From Ruminiclostridium sp. (lineage in GTDB: Bacteria; Bacillota; Clostridia; Oscillospirales; Oscillospiraceae), in NCBI GenBank assembly GCA_022792035.1, contig JAAWAE010000019.1:1-52948 (forward strand): a stretch of DNA of 52,948 nt, given 5' to 3'. The notes under the pieces were generated by a model. The model saw only the letters and a program-made list of their open reading frames with translations. It had not been told where the DNA came from and searched no databases. Positions 34,562-42,104 of the stretch are shown here, one piece after another. A program made the translations under genes and the position numbers. The stretch's first letter is position 1. Every line of letters starts with the position of its first letter.

Positions 34562-34633
34562 GTGAAACGCTTTTTTATAAAATTCCTTATGGTTTTTACA
34601 TAGATCGATCCAATCCTTTTGATTGCATATAAA

Positions 34634-34669
34634 AACGGCCTGGAAGCGTTCCGTTGCTTCCAGGCCGTT
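34634..34669. terminator. Bidirectional terminator
   Basis: Arms AACGGCCTGGAAGC / GCTTCCAGGCCGTT, 8-nt loop, between the zinc-ribbon gene and the convergent MaoC-like gene. Confidence 0.85.
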
Positions 34670-34694
34670 GTGTATTTGGGGCTGCTTTTACCCC

Positions 34695-35570
34695 TCAGGG
34701 GGTCCACTCCAGTTCGCCCCGGTCCAGGATGGCTTTCCCGGTGCTCCCATGGAGCAGACGGAAGGCCGCTTTGCCCGGAGCCAGGGTCCAGAGCTGGAGG
34801 CAGATGGGACTGTCCGGATAGAGCACCGTTTTCATGGCCGCGTACAGCCGCCCCAGCCGTTCCGGCTCCTTGGGGAAGAGCTGGGCGGTGGCCAGGCGGC
34901 AGACGAAGCCCAATGCGCACAGGTCATGGACCACCGGGCCTTCCAGGCCCATGGCGCGGATGGTCTCCCGGTCGATGTGGACCAGGTTGGTGTCGCCGGT
35001 GAGGCGGTAGAGCAGGTGCTGGTTGGCCGCTATGTGGGCGTGGACGGTATGGTCCGGGTCCCGCTGGGGAATCCAGCTCTCCCGCCGGGGGGCGCTCTCG
35101 CCGCCGAAGCCCCCCAGGGAGGGGAAGAGCGTGGCGCAGCGGTTGGTGCACAGCAGGTTCCCCGCGCCGTCGTAGACCTCCACCTCGGAGCGGGCGATCA
35201 TCCCCCGGTCTTTTCCTCGGTCGTAAAGGTTTTTTAGGACATCGCGGTAGGTGAAGCTGCCCTCGAGCGCCGGGATGGGGCGGTGATAGAGGAACTCATA
35301 GTCGAAGTTGACAAAGGGCTTTTCGGGCTTGAGCCGGTCGGTGAGGATGGCCGGGATGGACCAGGGTTTCGGGGTTTTGGGGGTGACGTTGAGCGTGCTC
35401 CAGTAGGGGGTGACCCCGAAGGTGGGGATGACTTGCAGGCTGCGCTCATACGTGTACTCCGGCTCCTCCCAGCCCGCGCCTACGGCTAGGGCGTAGAGGA
35501 CGCAGTCGCGCCAGGTGTAGTGCATCGTTCGCCAGGGGGTGGCGAGGTCGGGGGGGATGGTGTTTGGCAT
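34695..35570 (-). CDS. MaoC-like (hydratase 2 type) dehydratase, double hot-dog (291 aa)
   Basis: Resembles the tandem hot-dog enzymes that hydrate 2-enoyl-CoA or dehydrate 3-hydroxyacyl-CoA. The first hot-dog domain (~10-140) is degenerate; the second carries the hydratase-2 motif LLYRLTGDTNLVHIDRETI (catalytic Asp and His; the usual Pro after Asn is Leu) and EGPVVHDLCALG. RBS AAAGGAG precedes the ATG. Stand-alone gene with no other fatty-acid gene nearby, so the substrate is unknown. Confidence 0.78.
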   Translation of the reverse strand: MPNTIPPDLATPWRTMHYTWRDCVLYALAVGAGWEEPEYTYERSLQVIPTFGVTPYWSTLNVTPKTPKPWSIPAILTDRLKPEKPFVNFDYEFLYHRPIPALEGSFTYRDVLKNLYDRGKDRGMIARSEVEVYDGAGNLLCTNRCATLFPSLGGFGGESAPRRESWIPQRDPDHTVHAHIAANQHLLYRLTGDTNLVHIDRETIRAMGLEGPVVHDLCALGFVCRLATAQLFPKEPERLGRLYAAMKTVLYPDSPICLQLWTLAPGKAAFRLLHGSTGKAILDRGELEWTP

Positions 35571-35635
35571 AGGGATCTCCTTTCAAAAGTCATGGCATCG
35601 ATCCTGTATCAAGGGACGAATGACCGGTGACCGGC

Positions 35636-35664
35636 TTGACGCACCCTATTAAATAGGGTATAAT
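35636..35664 (+). promoter_or_regulatory. Promoter-operator of the HigBA-like module
   Basis: -35 TTGACG (35636-35641), 17-bp spacer, -10 TATAAT (35659-35664). The spacer is filled by the perfect palindrome ACCCTATT-A-AATAGGGT (35643-35659), the expected position for a self-repressing antitoxin to bind. Confidence 0.85.
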
Positions 35665-35682
35665 CAGAGTGAGGTGACGAGG

Positions 35683-36033
35683 ATGACACGGATTTTCCTA
35701 GAATTGCCCTCCTTCCGGGCGCAGTGGAAAGAGATGGGCTGTACCGACACAGACCTGCGCCGGCTCCAGGAGGAGCTTTTGGCCAATCCCTGCGCCGGCG
35801 CCGTCCTGCGGGGGACCGGCGGCGTGCGCAAGCTGCGCTTCTCGCTGGAGGGCCGGGGAAAGAGCGCAGGGGCCCGCGTCATCTATGTGGATTTCGTGAT
35901 CCATGAAAAACTGTATCTGCTGACGGCATATCCTAAGAGTGAGAAAGACAATCTAAGCAGGGAAGAGCGAAATGAACTGAAAAAGCTGGTGGGATATCTG
36001 GCGTCCGAGTTGGAAACAAGGAAAAAGGAGTGA
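35683..36033 (+). CDS. Type II toxin, RelE/HigB-like (116 aa)
   Basis: RelE/ParE-superfamily mRNA interferase-like protein: FRAQWKEMGCTDTDLRRLQEEL, then ANPCAGAVLRGTGGVRKLRFSL, GKSAGARVIYVDF, IHEKLYLLTAYPKSEKDNLS. These match the HigB2/RelE-like toxins that cleave mRNA on the ribosome. ATG at 35683 follows GAGG closely. The toxin gene comes first, as in higBA, and the Xre-type antitoxin follows 5 bp after its stop. Confidence 0.88.
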   Translation: MTRIFLELPSFRAQWKEMGCTDTDLRRLQEELLANPCAGAVLRGTGGVRKLRFSLEGRGKSAGARVIYVDFVIHEKLYLLTAYPKSEKDNLSREERNELKKLVGYLASELETRKKE

Positions 36034-36038
36034 GCCTC

Positions 36039-36350
36039 ATGAGCGTGTTTGAAAAAATCAAGACCGGTCTGGAGGAAGCCATCGCCTACGAGCAGGGGAC
36101 TCTCCACGCAAAGGCGACGACGCTGACCATCCAGCCCGTCAGCCACTACGACGCGGAGGAGATCCGCGCCATCCGTCTGCGCACAGGTCTGACCCAGGCC
36201 GCCTTTGCCGCCTTCATGGGGGTGTCCGTAAAAACCGTGGAGGCATGGGAGGCCGGCCGGAATCAGCCGATTGGTTCGGCTTGCAGGCTGCTGTACCTGA
36301 CCGAAAGTGACCCCGCCTTTCCCCAAAAAACGGGGATCGTTGCGCGTTGA
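36039..36350 (+). CDS. Xre/HigA-type antitoxin (103 aa)
   Basis: HTH_3 DNA-binding antitoxin. The helix-turn-helix is at ~55-100: IRAIRLRTGLTQAAFAAFMG then VSVKTVEAWEAGRNQPIGSA. The N-terminal ~45 residues would wrap the toxin. ATG at 36039 with GGAG 8 nt upstream; a GTG three codons earlier is inside the RBS spacing. It should repress the palindrome at 35643-35659 with or without toxin. Confidence 0.9.
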   Translation: MSVFEKIKTGLEEAIAYEQGTLHAKATTLTIQPVSHYDAEEIRAIRLRTGLTQAAFAAFMGVSVKTVEAWEAGRNQPIGSACRLLYLTESDPAFPQKTGIVAR

Positions 36351-36378
36351 GGGCTGCAAAAAAGCAGCCCTCTTTTTT
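36350..36378 (+). terminator. Terminator of the HigBA-like module
   Basis: AGGGCTGC-AAAAAA-GCAGCCCT followed by CTTTTTT. The hairpin begins at the last base of the antitoxin stop codon. Confidence 0.88.
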
Positions 36379-37225
36379 ATCCCTTCCGGAACGCCTCCAA
36401 GGCCTGCCACCGCTTCTGCATCACGGCGCGGCCCATGTCATACACCGCCTGGATTTTCTCCCGGTCATGCTCTACCTTCCCGATCTCCAGCGGCACCTCC
36501 GGTCGGATCACAAAGATCTCCCCCTGGCGCTCCCGCTGGCGGAGATAGGCTATGGTCTCGTTGTACGCCTCGTGGCGGTGCGCCATGGTCTCCAGCAGCT
36601 TCGGGTATCTGCGCAGCGCCGCGCGCATCATGGGCATGGCCCGGTTGCGCTGCTTCACAAAGCCCATGGGTTGGGTCAGCACCACGACGTTTTTGGCAAA
36701 CCCCAGCTTCTCCGCCTGCCGCAGCGGGATGGAATCTGCCATGCCGCCGTCCAAGTAGCGCCGCCCCTGGATCTCCACCGGCTGCGCCGCCAAGGGCATG
36801 GACGCGGAGGCGCGGATCCACTGCAGGTCCTCCGCGCCGCCGTCCAGGCAGTTGTGATAGACCGCCATTCCTGTCTCCACGTCCGCCGCCACCACATAAA
36901 AGTCCATGGGGTCTTTCCGGTAGGTCTCCGCGTCAAAGACATCCAGCTGGTCCGGGATCGTCCGATAGCAGAACTCTGTTCCGTAGAGGTTCCCGGTTTT
37001 GAGGAAGGAGCGCAAGGAGCAGTAGCGCGGGTCTTTGCAGAACCGCAGGTTATACCGCAGCACCCGTCCCGGTTGATGGGATTTGTAATTGCACCCGAAC
37101 ACCGCCCCGGCGGAAACCCCGATGATGCCGTCATAGCGCACCCCGCGCTCCATCATCACGTCCAGGACGCCCGCGGTGAACATCCCCCGCATGGCTCCGC
37201 CTTCCAGTACCAGTCCGCGCTTCAT
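36377..37225 (-). CDS. Patatin-like phospholipase (282 aa)
   Basis: RssA/YlbK-type serine lipase. Oxyanion loop LEGGAMRGMF, nucleophile serine in GVSAG, and the catalytic Asp in LDGGMADSIPL. Signal peptide absent, so cytoplasmic or membrane-associated. Predicted to hydrolyse acyl ester bonds of phospholipids. ATG at 37223-37225 after GGAGGG. Its 3' end abuts the TA terminator. Confidence 0.9.
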   Translation of the reverse strand: MKRGLVLEGGAMRGMFTAGVLDVMMERGVRYDGIIGVSAGAVFGCNYKSHQPGRVLRYNLRFCKDPRYCSLRSFLKTGNLYGTEFCYRTIPDQLDVFDAETYRKDPMDFYVVAADVETGMAVYHNCLDGGAEDLQWIRASASMPLAAQPVEIQGRRYLDGGMADSIPLRQAEKLGFAKNVVVLTQPMGFVKQRNRAMPMMRAALRRYPKLLETMAHRHEAYNETIAYLRQRERQGEIFVIRPEVPLEIGKVEHDREKIQAVYDMGRAVMQKRWQALEAFRKG

Positions 37226-37291
37226 TGCCGGTCCCTCCTTGGTCAAAATTCCTCTCTATCCTACCACCTGGGGCATTTTTTGTAAAGAGCC

Positions 37292-39226
37292 TTACGGCCC
37301 TATGGGCTGGAGGGTCAGCTGCCCTTGGCGCTGTCCGTCCAGGTAGAGGTCCAAGGCGATGGGGAGCGCCTCGCTGCTGTGGTCGCCAAAGGTTCCCCAG
37401 TAGAACCATAGGCCCGTCTCGTCTCTGTGGGCCGGGTCGAAATAGATTGCTTCTGTTTCGTCGGGACCGAAGCTGTAAGAGACCTCCCCCTCTCGGCTGG
37501 CGCTCCCGCCCTGGGGGTCCGGCCGGCGGAGGGCGGGCCGCTGGGTCCCGGGGGCCCAGGGGGCGCAGGAAAAGGCCACCGTCCCTTGGGGGACCTCCTC
37601 CTGGAAGCGAAACTCGATCCCGCTGCCATACTGGTGGATGAACTGCCCCCGGGTCTCCGGCGGGACGGCATCGACCATCCACCAGGACGCGGGTTGTGTG
37701 TCCATCCAGCTCTCCGTCTGGGTCCAGACCCGGACCTGGAAGCCCTCCCCTTCCCCTTGGTGGGTGAGACGCACTTCCCCCTCGTCCCAGAGCAGGCGGG
37801 GCGCGGGGGTTTTGGAGAGCCAAAATGCCTCCAGGGGGCGCACCACCCAGCGCGGGCCCTCCCGCTCCGTGCGCAGGCGCTGGTAGGCGTACCAGCGGGT
37901 GGAGCCGTCCCCGTCGGGGGAGTCCAGCAGGTGCAGCGCCAGCAGGCCCTGGTATCCCCCGTCCTCTGTGGGGGTCAGGTTGTATAGGACGTAGTCGCTG
38001 CCGTCATAGAAGGAATAGGGAACGCCGGACAGCGCCTTCCATGTCGGCAGGTCCCCCTGCTGCATTTCCTGCCACCGCGCGGCCAAATCCCCCTGTTCCT
38101 CCAGGGGGGCGCACATGGCCCGGTAGGACAGTACCAGGCGGTGATCCTTGCTGTTCTGCGCCAGGACCGCCTTGGCGTAGGTATCCAGGGCGCCGTCGCT
38201 GGTGGTGCAGTAGGTGGTCCGGGCACAGGCCAGGTCCCAGGCGATGGAGCGGGATGGCTTCAGGTCTGCGATTTGGCTGGCGTCACTGGGATGCCCCGCC
38301 AGCAGCGGCACGCCGATCACCAGCACTATGCACAGGGACACCAAGTCCATCCCCGCCGGGTATTTCTTGAACCGGACGATGGCCTCGATGCGCCGCCGGA
38401 TGTTCCGCCTGCCGTTGGCGATGGAGCTGGTCCCGGGGAAGCAGGCGTACCGCTGCTCCGCCATGGACAGGAGGACGCGGCCGTACTCCCGCCGCTGCTC
38501 CCCTTCCAGGCGCTCCAGGACCCGGTGGTCGCAGAGGGTTTCCAGGTCGTTCCGGGCCAGGCCGCAGCAGAACCACAGCAGGGGATTGCACCAGTGGAGG
38601 CAACGCAGGCAGCAGATCACCAGTCCCCAGGCGGCATCGTGGTATTTTAAGTGGAGCAGCTCGTGCAGGAGGATCATTTCGTCCTGGACGCCCTCCGCCG
38701 GCAGGGCCAATACCGGACGGAACACCCCGCACACAAAGGCCGAGGACAGACCGGGGACTTCCACCGCCGGACAGCTGGGCAGGCCGAATCGCTCCGCTGT
38801 CTGCTGGACCACGGGGTTTTCCTGGGGGCGCAGCTGCGCCAGGGCGCGGCGCAGGAGGAGGCAGCTCCAGACATAGCGCAGCAGGAAGAACAGCACCCCA
38901 AGCACATAGACGGCGTAGAGCCAAGCCTCCGGGCTCTGGGGCAGGGCGAGGTTTGGCAGGGGGATCGGGGCCGTGACTTGGGCCAAGGCCCCATATTCTC
39001 CGGTGAAGGCGGTACGGGCGGCCTCCACCCACCGGGCCCAGGGGACCAGGGACCAGCGTCCGCCCAGTCCCGCCGGGCACAGCAGCACCAGGCCCAGCAC
39101 CCCCCAGACCCCGAACTGCCAGCGGGGGGAGAGTTTATCCCGGAACAGGGCCTTCAAAAGCAGCAGCAGCGCCGCCGCGCTGGAGGCGGTGAGGGTTTGT
39201 AAAAGCAGGGTCCAGAGATCGGTCAT
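37292..39226 (-). CDS. BlaR1/MecR1-like M56 membrane metallopeptidase with a novel C-terminal domain (644 aa)
   Basis: N-terminal ~320 residues are an M56 peptidase: helices at ~5-25, 35-50, 100-125 and ~300-320, zinc motif LLHELLHLKYHD (HELLH at 188-192) and LETLCDHRVLERL. The ~320-residue C-terminal exterior domain is not the penicillin-binding sensor of BlaR1; no SxxK, SxN or KTG pattern was seen. Many clostridial M56 proteins have such variable sensors. By analogy it would cleave a BlaI/MecI-type repressor when its sensor is engaged, but no repressor gene is adjacent. The promoter carries two CopY/BlaI-like boxes. RBS AGGAGGAAAG. Confidence 0.85.
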   Translation of the reverse strand: MTDLWTLLLQTLTASSAAALLLLLKALFRDKLSPRWQFGVWGVLGLVLLCPAGLGGRWSLVPWARWVEAARTAFTGEYGALAQVTAPIPLPNLALPQSPEAWLYAVYVLGVLFFLLRYVWSCLLLRRALAQLRPQENPVVQQTAERFGLPSCPAVEVPGLSSAFVCGVFRPVLALPAEGVQDEMILLHELLHLKYHDAAWGLVICCLRCLHWCNPLLWFCCGLARNDLETLCDHRVLERLEGEQRREYGRVLLSMAEQRYACFPGTSSIANGRRNIRRRIEAIVRFKKYPAGMDLVSLCIVLVIGVPLLAGHPSDASQIADLKPSRSIAWDLACARTTYCTTSDGALDTYAKAVLAQNSKDHRLVLSYRAMCAPLEEQGDLAARWQEMQQGDLPTWKALSGVPYSFYDGSDYVLYNLTPTEDGGYQGLLALHLLDSPDGDGSTRWYAYQRLRTEREGPRWVVRPLEAFWLSKTPAPRLLWDEGEVRLTHQGEGEGFQVRVWTQTESWMDTQPASWWMVDAVPPETRGQFIHQYGSGIEFRFQEEVPQGTVAFSCAPWAPGTQRPALRRPDPQGGSASREGEVSYSFGPDETEAIYFDPAHRDETGLWFYWGTFGDHSSEALPIALDLYLDGQRQGQLTLQPIGP

Positions 39227-39239
39227 GGCGCTTTCCTCC

Positions 39240-39294
39240 TACAGGTGTCGGTTGTTCTTGGGATAATACTACACCTGTCGGCGGGTTTTGTCAA
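39240..39294 (-). promoter_or_regulatory. Promoter with two CopY/BlaI-like operator boxes
   Basis: Minus strand: -35 TTGACA (39289-39294), 17-bp spacer, -10 TAGTAT (39266-39271). Two 10-bp boxes, TACACCTGTC (39270-39279) and TACAGGTGTC (39240-39249) on the plus strand, each match 9 of 10 positions of TACAnnTGTA. One overlaps the -10, the other lies in the leader near the RBS. Confidence 0.7.
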
Positions 39295-39389
39295 GGGAAG
39301 GAGGTTCTGCGCTGGTTTTCACAACAAAAAGCAGCCTCGGAAAACGAGACTGCTTTTTCCCTCTGTGCTCACATTCTCTCCCCCTTGAC

Positions 39390-39692
39390 TCAAAATTGAC
39401 TCGGGGAATACCTGACGGTCACTACGATCACGTCCTTAGCCGTTTCATCAATGCGGTAGATGACAGTATAATTCTTTACCAGCAACTGTCGATAACCCTT
39501 GCCCCCATATGCTCCAGTTTTCCTCTCCGGGCAGCGGTACGGCATCGTTTCCAATGTGAAAATCGCTTGTTCCAGGGTCTCTACCAAGGCAAGGGCCGTT
39601 TTAGGCTCTAACAGTGTCCTGGCAATATAGGCATAGATACCATTCAAGTCCTGTAAGGCTCGATTCATGATCTTCACATGGTAGTTATCCAA
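39390..39692 (-). CDS. Type II toxin, RelE/ParE family (100 aa)
   Basis: ParE-like fold: VKIMNRALQDLNGIYAYIAR, ALALVETLEQAIFTLETMPYR, KGYRQLLVKNYTVIYRIDE, VIVVTVRYS. Overlaps the end of the antitoxin gene by 8 nt. Whether it targets ribosome-bound mRNA (RelE) or gyrase (ParE) cannot be decided here; the PYRCPERK and YTVIYRID patterns occur in both subgroups. Confidence 0.9.
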   Translation of the reverse strand: MDNYHVKIMNRALQDLNGIYAYIARTLLEPKTALALVETLEQAIFTLETMPYRCPERKTGAYGGKGYRQLLVKNYTVIYRIDETAKDVIVVTVRYSPSQF

Positions 39693-39948
39693 AATGTTTC
39701 CTCCTCAAAGAAGAAAGCGCCGTTCTGGCATCGTGAAGCTCTCCCCCGGCGGAAAATTCAGCCTCCGCTTCCGTGATCGCCTGATCCACCGAAAGCGTTT
39801 CCAACAGCTCCTCATAGGTTTCGATGCTCATGACGACCAAATCGCCGTATCCGTTTTTCGTAATAAAAACAGGCTCCCGGCGGGCATGGCACAGGTCCGA
39901 GATCTCACTCGTGTTCCTCAGGTCGGTAATCGGTCTGATTTGAGGCAT
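39685..39948 (-). CDS. Phd/YefM-type antitoxin (87 aa)
   Basis: N-terminal DNA-binding Phd/YefM domain: IRPITDLRNTSEISDLC, EPVFITKNGYGDLVVMSIETYE. C-terminal ~30 residues are the toxin-binding tail. First gene of the pair, RBS AAGGAGGGG, promoter at 39973-40001. It should repress its own transcription. Confidence 0.93.
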   Translation of the reverse strand: MPQIRPITDLRNTSEISDLCHARREPVFITKNGYGDLVVMSIETYEELLETLSVDQAITEAEAEFSAGGELHDARTALSSLRRKHFG

Positions 39949-39972
39949 GGTACCCCTCCTTCCTTGTGCATA

Positions 39973-40001
39973 ATAATAGCATAATTCAATACAAAATACA
40001 A
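39973..40001 (-). promoter_or_regulatory. Promoter of the Phd/RelE-type module
   Basis: Minus strand: -35 TTGTAT (39996-40001), 17-bp spacer, -10 TATTAT (39973-39978) with an extended TGC, in a very AT-rich stretch. Confidence 0.7.
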
Positions 40002-40091
40002 CGGCTAAAAGAGCGGCCTAGAAAAGAACGGATGCCGGCCAAACCCCTCCGGCGGTCCCGTCCCGGGCCGCTGCCGCCGTTTCCTCCTGCT

Positions 40092-40120
40092 TGACAGAAG
40101 GCCAAAAACAGTATATGCTA
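40092..40120 (+). promoter_or_regulatory. Promoter of the ymdB-like operon
   Basis: -35 TTGACA (40092-40097), 17-bp spacer, -10 TATGCT (40115-40120). Confidence 0.7.
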
Positions 40121-40185
40121 AAGGGTAGAATCGCGTATTTTTGGAAACCCTTTCTTCATATAAGGTAACAAGGAGGTCCCCCATC

Positions 40186-40965
40186 ATGCTGCTGCGCGTA
40201 CTGGCCGTAGGCGACGTGGTCGCCCGGCCCGGCCTGGACTGCCTGACCCGTCACCTGCGTCCCCTCCAAAAAGAACATCAGGTCCACTTCACCGTGGTCA
40301 ACGGCGAGAACGCCGCCGGCCTGGGCCTGCTCCCCCAAGACGCCGAGGAGCTCTTGGACGCCGGCGCCGACGTCATCACCCTGGGCAACCACACCTGGGG
40401 CAAGGCCGCCATCCAGGACTACCTGGACCGCAGCCCCTCCATCCTGCGTCCGGCCAACTACGCCCCCGGCCTGCCCGGACGGGGCGCGGGGGTCTATGAC
40501 GGGCCGGAAGGGCTGCGCATCGCCGTGCTCAACCTCATGGGACGCTATCAGATGGACAGCAACCTCTCCTCCCCCTTCCGCGCCGCCGAGCGCATCCTGG
40601 AACAGACCCAGGCCGACGTCTTCCTCCTGGACTTCCACGCCGAAGCCACCAGCGAAAAGGGCGCCATGGCCTGGTATCTGGACGGACGGGTCCAGGCCGT
40701 CTGGGGGACCCACACCCACGTCCCCACCGCCGACCCCCAGATCCTCCCCCAGGGCACCGGCTTTCTCACCGACCTGGGGATGACCGGCCCCGCCCAGTCC
40801 ATCCTGGGGGTGCGGCCGGGGGACTCCGTCAACCGCTTTTTGGGCGGCCTGCCCCGGCGCTACGCCGCCGCCGCCGGCAAGGGGCAGATCAACGCCGCCC
40901 TCTTCACCATCGATACCCAGCAAGGCCGCTGTGTCAGCGTCCGGCGCTGCGATCTGTGGGAATGA
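40186..40965 (+). CDS. YmdB-type metallophosphoesterase (259 aa)
   Basis: TIGR00282-type phosphodiesterase; B. subtilis YmdB acts on 2',3'-cyclic nucleotides and affects biofilm/motility decisions. Metal ligands are all in place: VGDVV near the start, VNGENAAG, LGNHTWG, LLDFHAEATSEK and VWGTHTHVPTAD. ATG at 40186 after AAGGAGG. First of a run ymdB-like, sbcD-like, yhaN-like, lepB, rqcP. Confidence 0.93.
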   Translation: MLLRVLAVGDVVARPGLDCLTRHLRPLQKEHQVHFTVVNGENAAGLGLLPQDAEELLDAGADVITLGNHTWGKAAIQDYLDRSPSILRPANYAPGLPGRGAGVYDGPEGLRIAVLNLMGRYQMDSNLSSPFRAAERILEQTQADVFLLDFHAEATSEKGAMAWYLDGRVQAVWGTHTHVPTADPQILPQGTGFLTDLGMTGPAQSILGVRPGDSVNRFLGGLPRRYAAAAGKGQINAALFTIDTQQGRCVSVRRCDLWE

Positions 40966-41003
40966 CCCCCCAGAGACCTAGATAGAAAAAGGAGGGATCC
41001 CTC

Positions 41004-42104
41004 TTGCTGACGTTTTTACACGCAGCCGATCTCCACTTGGACGCCCCCTTCCTGGCCCTCTCCCCGGAGCAGGCCGTGGAACGGCGGGCCGAACAGCGTC
41101 AGCTGCTGCGCCGTCTCACCGAGACCGCCCGGCAGGCTGAGGCGGACCTGGTCCTCCTCAGCGGCGACCTCTTCGACCGCCAGCGCCTGCGGCCCGAGAC
41201 CATGGAACAGCTCTACGACTGCTTCGAGAGCCTGGACATCCCCGTCTTCCTGGCCCCAGGCAACCATGACCCCTGTCTGGCCACCTCCCCCTACCGCACC
41301 AGACCCTGGCCGGACAACGTCCACATCTTCACCCAGGACAGCCCCCAGCGCATGGCCCTGCCGGAACTGGGGGTGGTGGTCTACGGCGCGGCCTTCCGCA
41401 ACGAACACCGCGGCACCAGCCCCCTGGCCGAATTCCGCGCCCAGGACCAGGGCCTCATCAAGCTGGGCTGCTTCCACGGGGAGGCCGGGACCTCCCAGGG
41501 CCATTACGCCCCCATCCCCTATGAGGACATCGCCGCCTCGGGCCTAGACTATCTGGCCCTGGGCCACAACCACACCGCCTCGGGCCTGAAGCGGGTGGGC
41601 CGGACTTTTTATGCCTGGCCCGGCTGCGCGGAAGGCCGGGGCTTTCATGAGTGCGGGGAGAAAGGCGTCTATCTGGGCCAGCTGGAGGACGGGCGGGTCA
41701 GCCTGGACTTCGTCCCCCTGGCCTCCCGCCGCTACCTCTCCCTGAAGCTGGACATCAGCGGCCAGGACCCCCAGGCGGCCCTGGAGGACGCCATCCAGCA
41801 GGCGGACGCCCGGGACCTGGCCCGGATCCTTCTGGTGGGCCGGCGGGAGCCACGGCAGCGCATCGACATAAAAGCCCTCACCGCCCTGGCCCGGGGGTAC
41901 TTCTACAGCGCCAAGGTCCTGGACGCCACCGTCCTGGCCCAAGACCTCTGGGCCCGGTCCAAGGAGGACAGCCTCATCGGCTTCTTCCTGCGGGATATGC
42001 AGGACCGGCTGGAGGGCGCCAAAACCCCCCAGGAGCGCAAGCTGGTGGAATCCGCCGTGCGCATGGCCCTGTCTGCCTTTGAGGGACGGGAGGAACCGCT
42101 ATGA
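41004..42104 (+). CDS. SbcD/YhaO-type DNA exonuclease (366 aa)
   Basis: Mre11-like nuclease subunit. Calcineurin-type motifs: AADLHLDAPF, LSGDLFDRQ, APGNHDP, GCFHGE and LGHNHTASG. The C-terminal ~110 residues form the cap/partner-binding region. Start is TTG at 41004 with AAAGGAGG 8 nt upstream and no better ATG. Overlaps the ATPase gene by 4 nt, as SbcD/SbcC and YhaO/YhaN pairs do. Confidence 0.9.
   Translation: MLTFLHAADLHLDAPFLALSPEQAVERRAEQRQLLRRLTETARQAEADLVLLSGDLFDRQRLRPETMEQLYDCFESLDIPVFLAPGNHDPCLATSPYRTRPWPDNVHIFTQDSPQRMALPELGVVVYGAAFRNEHRGTSPLAEFRAQDQGLIKLGCFHGEAGTSQGHYAPIPYEDIAASGLDYLALGHNHTASGLKRVGRTFYAWPGCAEGRGFHECGEKGVYLGQLEDGRVSLDFVPLASRRYLSLKLDISGQDPQAALEDAIQQADARDLARILLVGRREPRQRIDIKALTALARGYFYSAKVLDATVLAQDLWARSKEDSLIGFFLRDMQDRLEGAKTPQERKLVESAVRMALSAFEGREEPL

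Noticed and set aside
37292-38260. Penicillin-binding sensor in the BlaR1-like protein
   Set aside because: No SxxK, SxN or KTG pattern in the C-terminal 320 residues.
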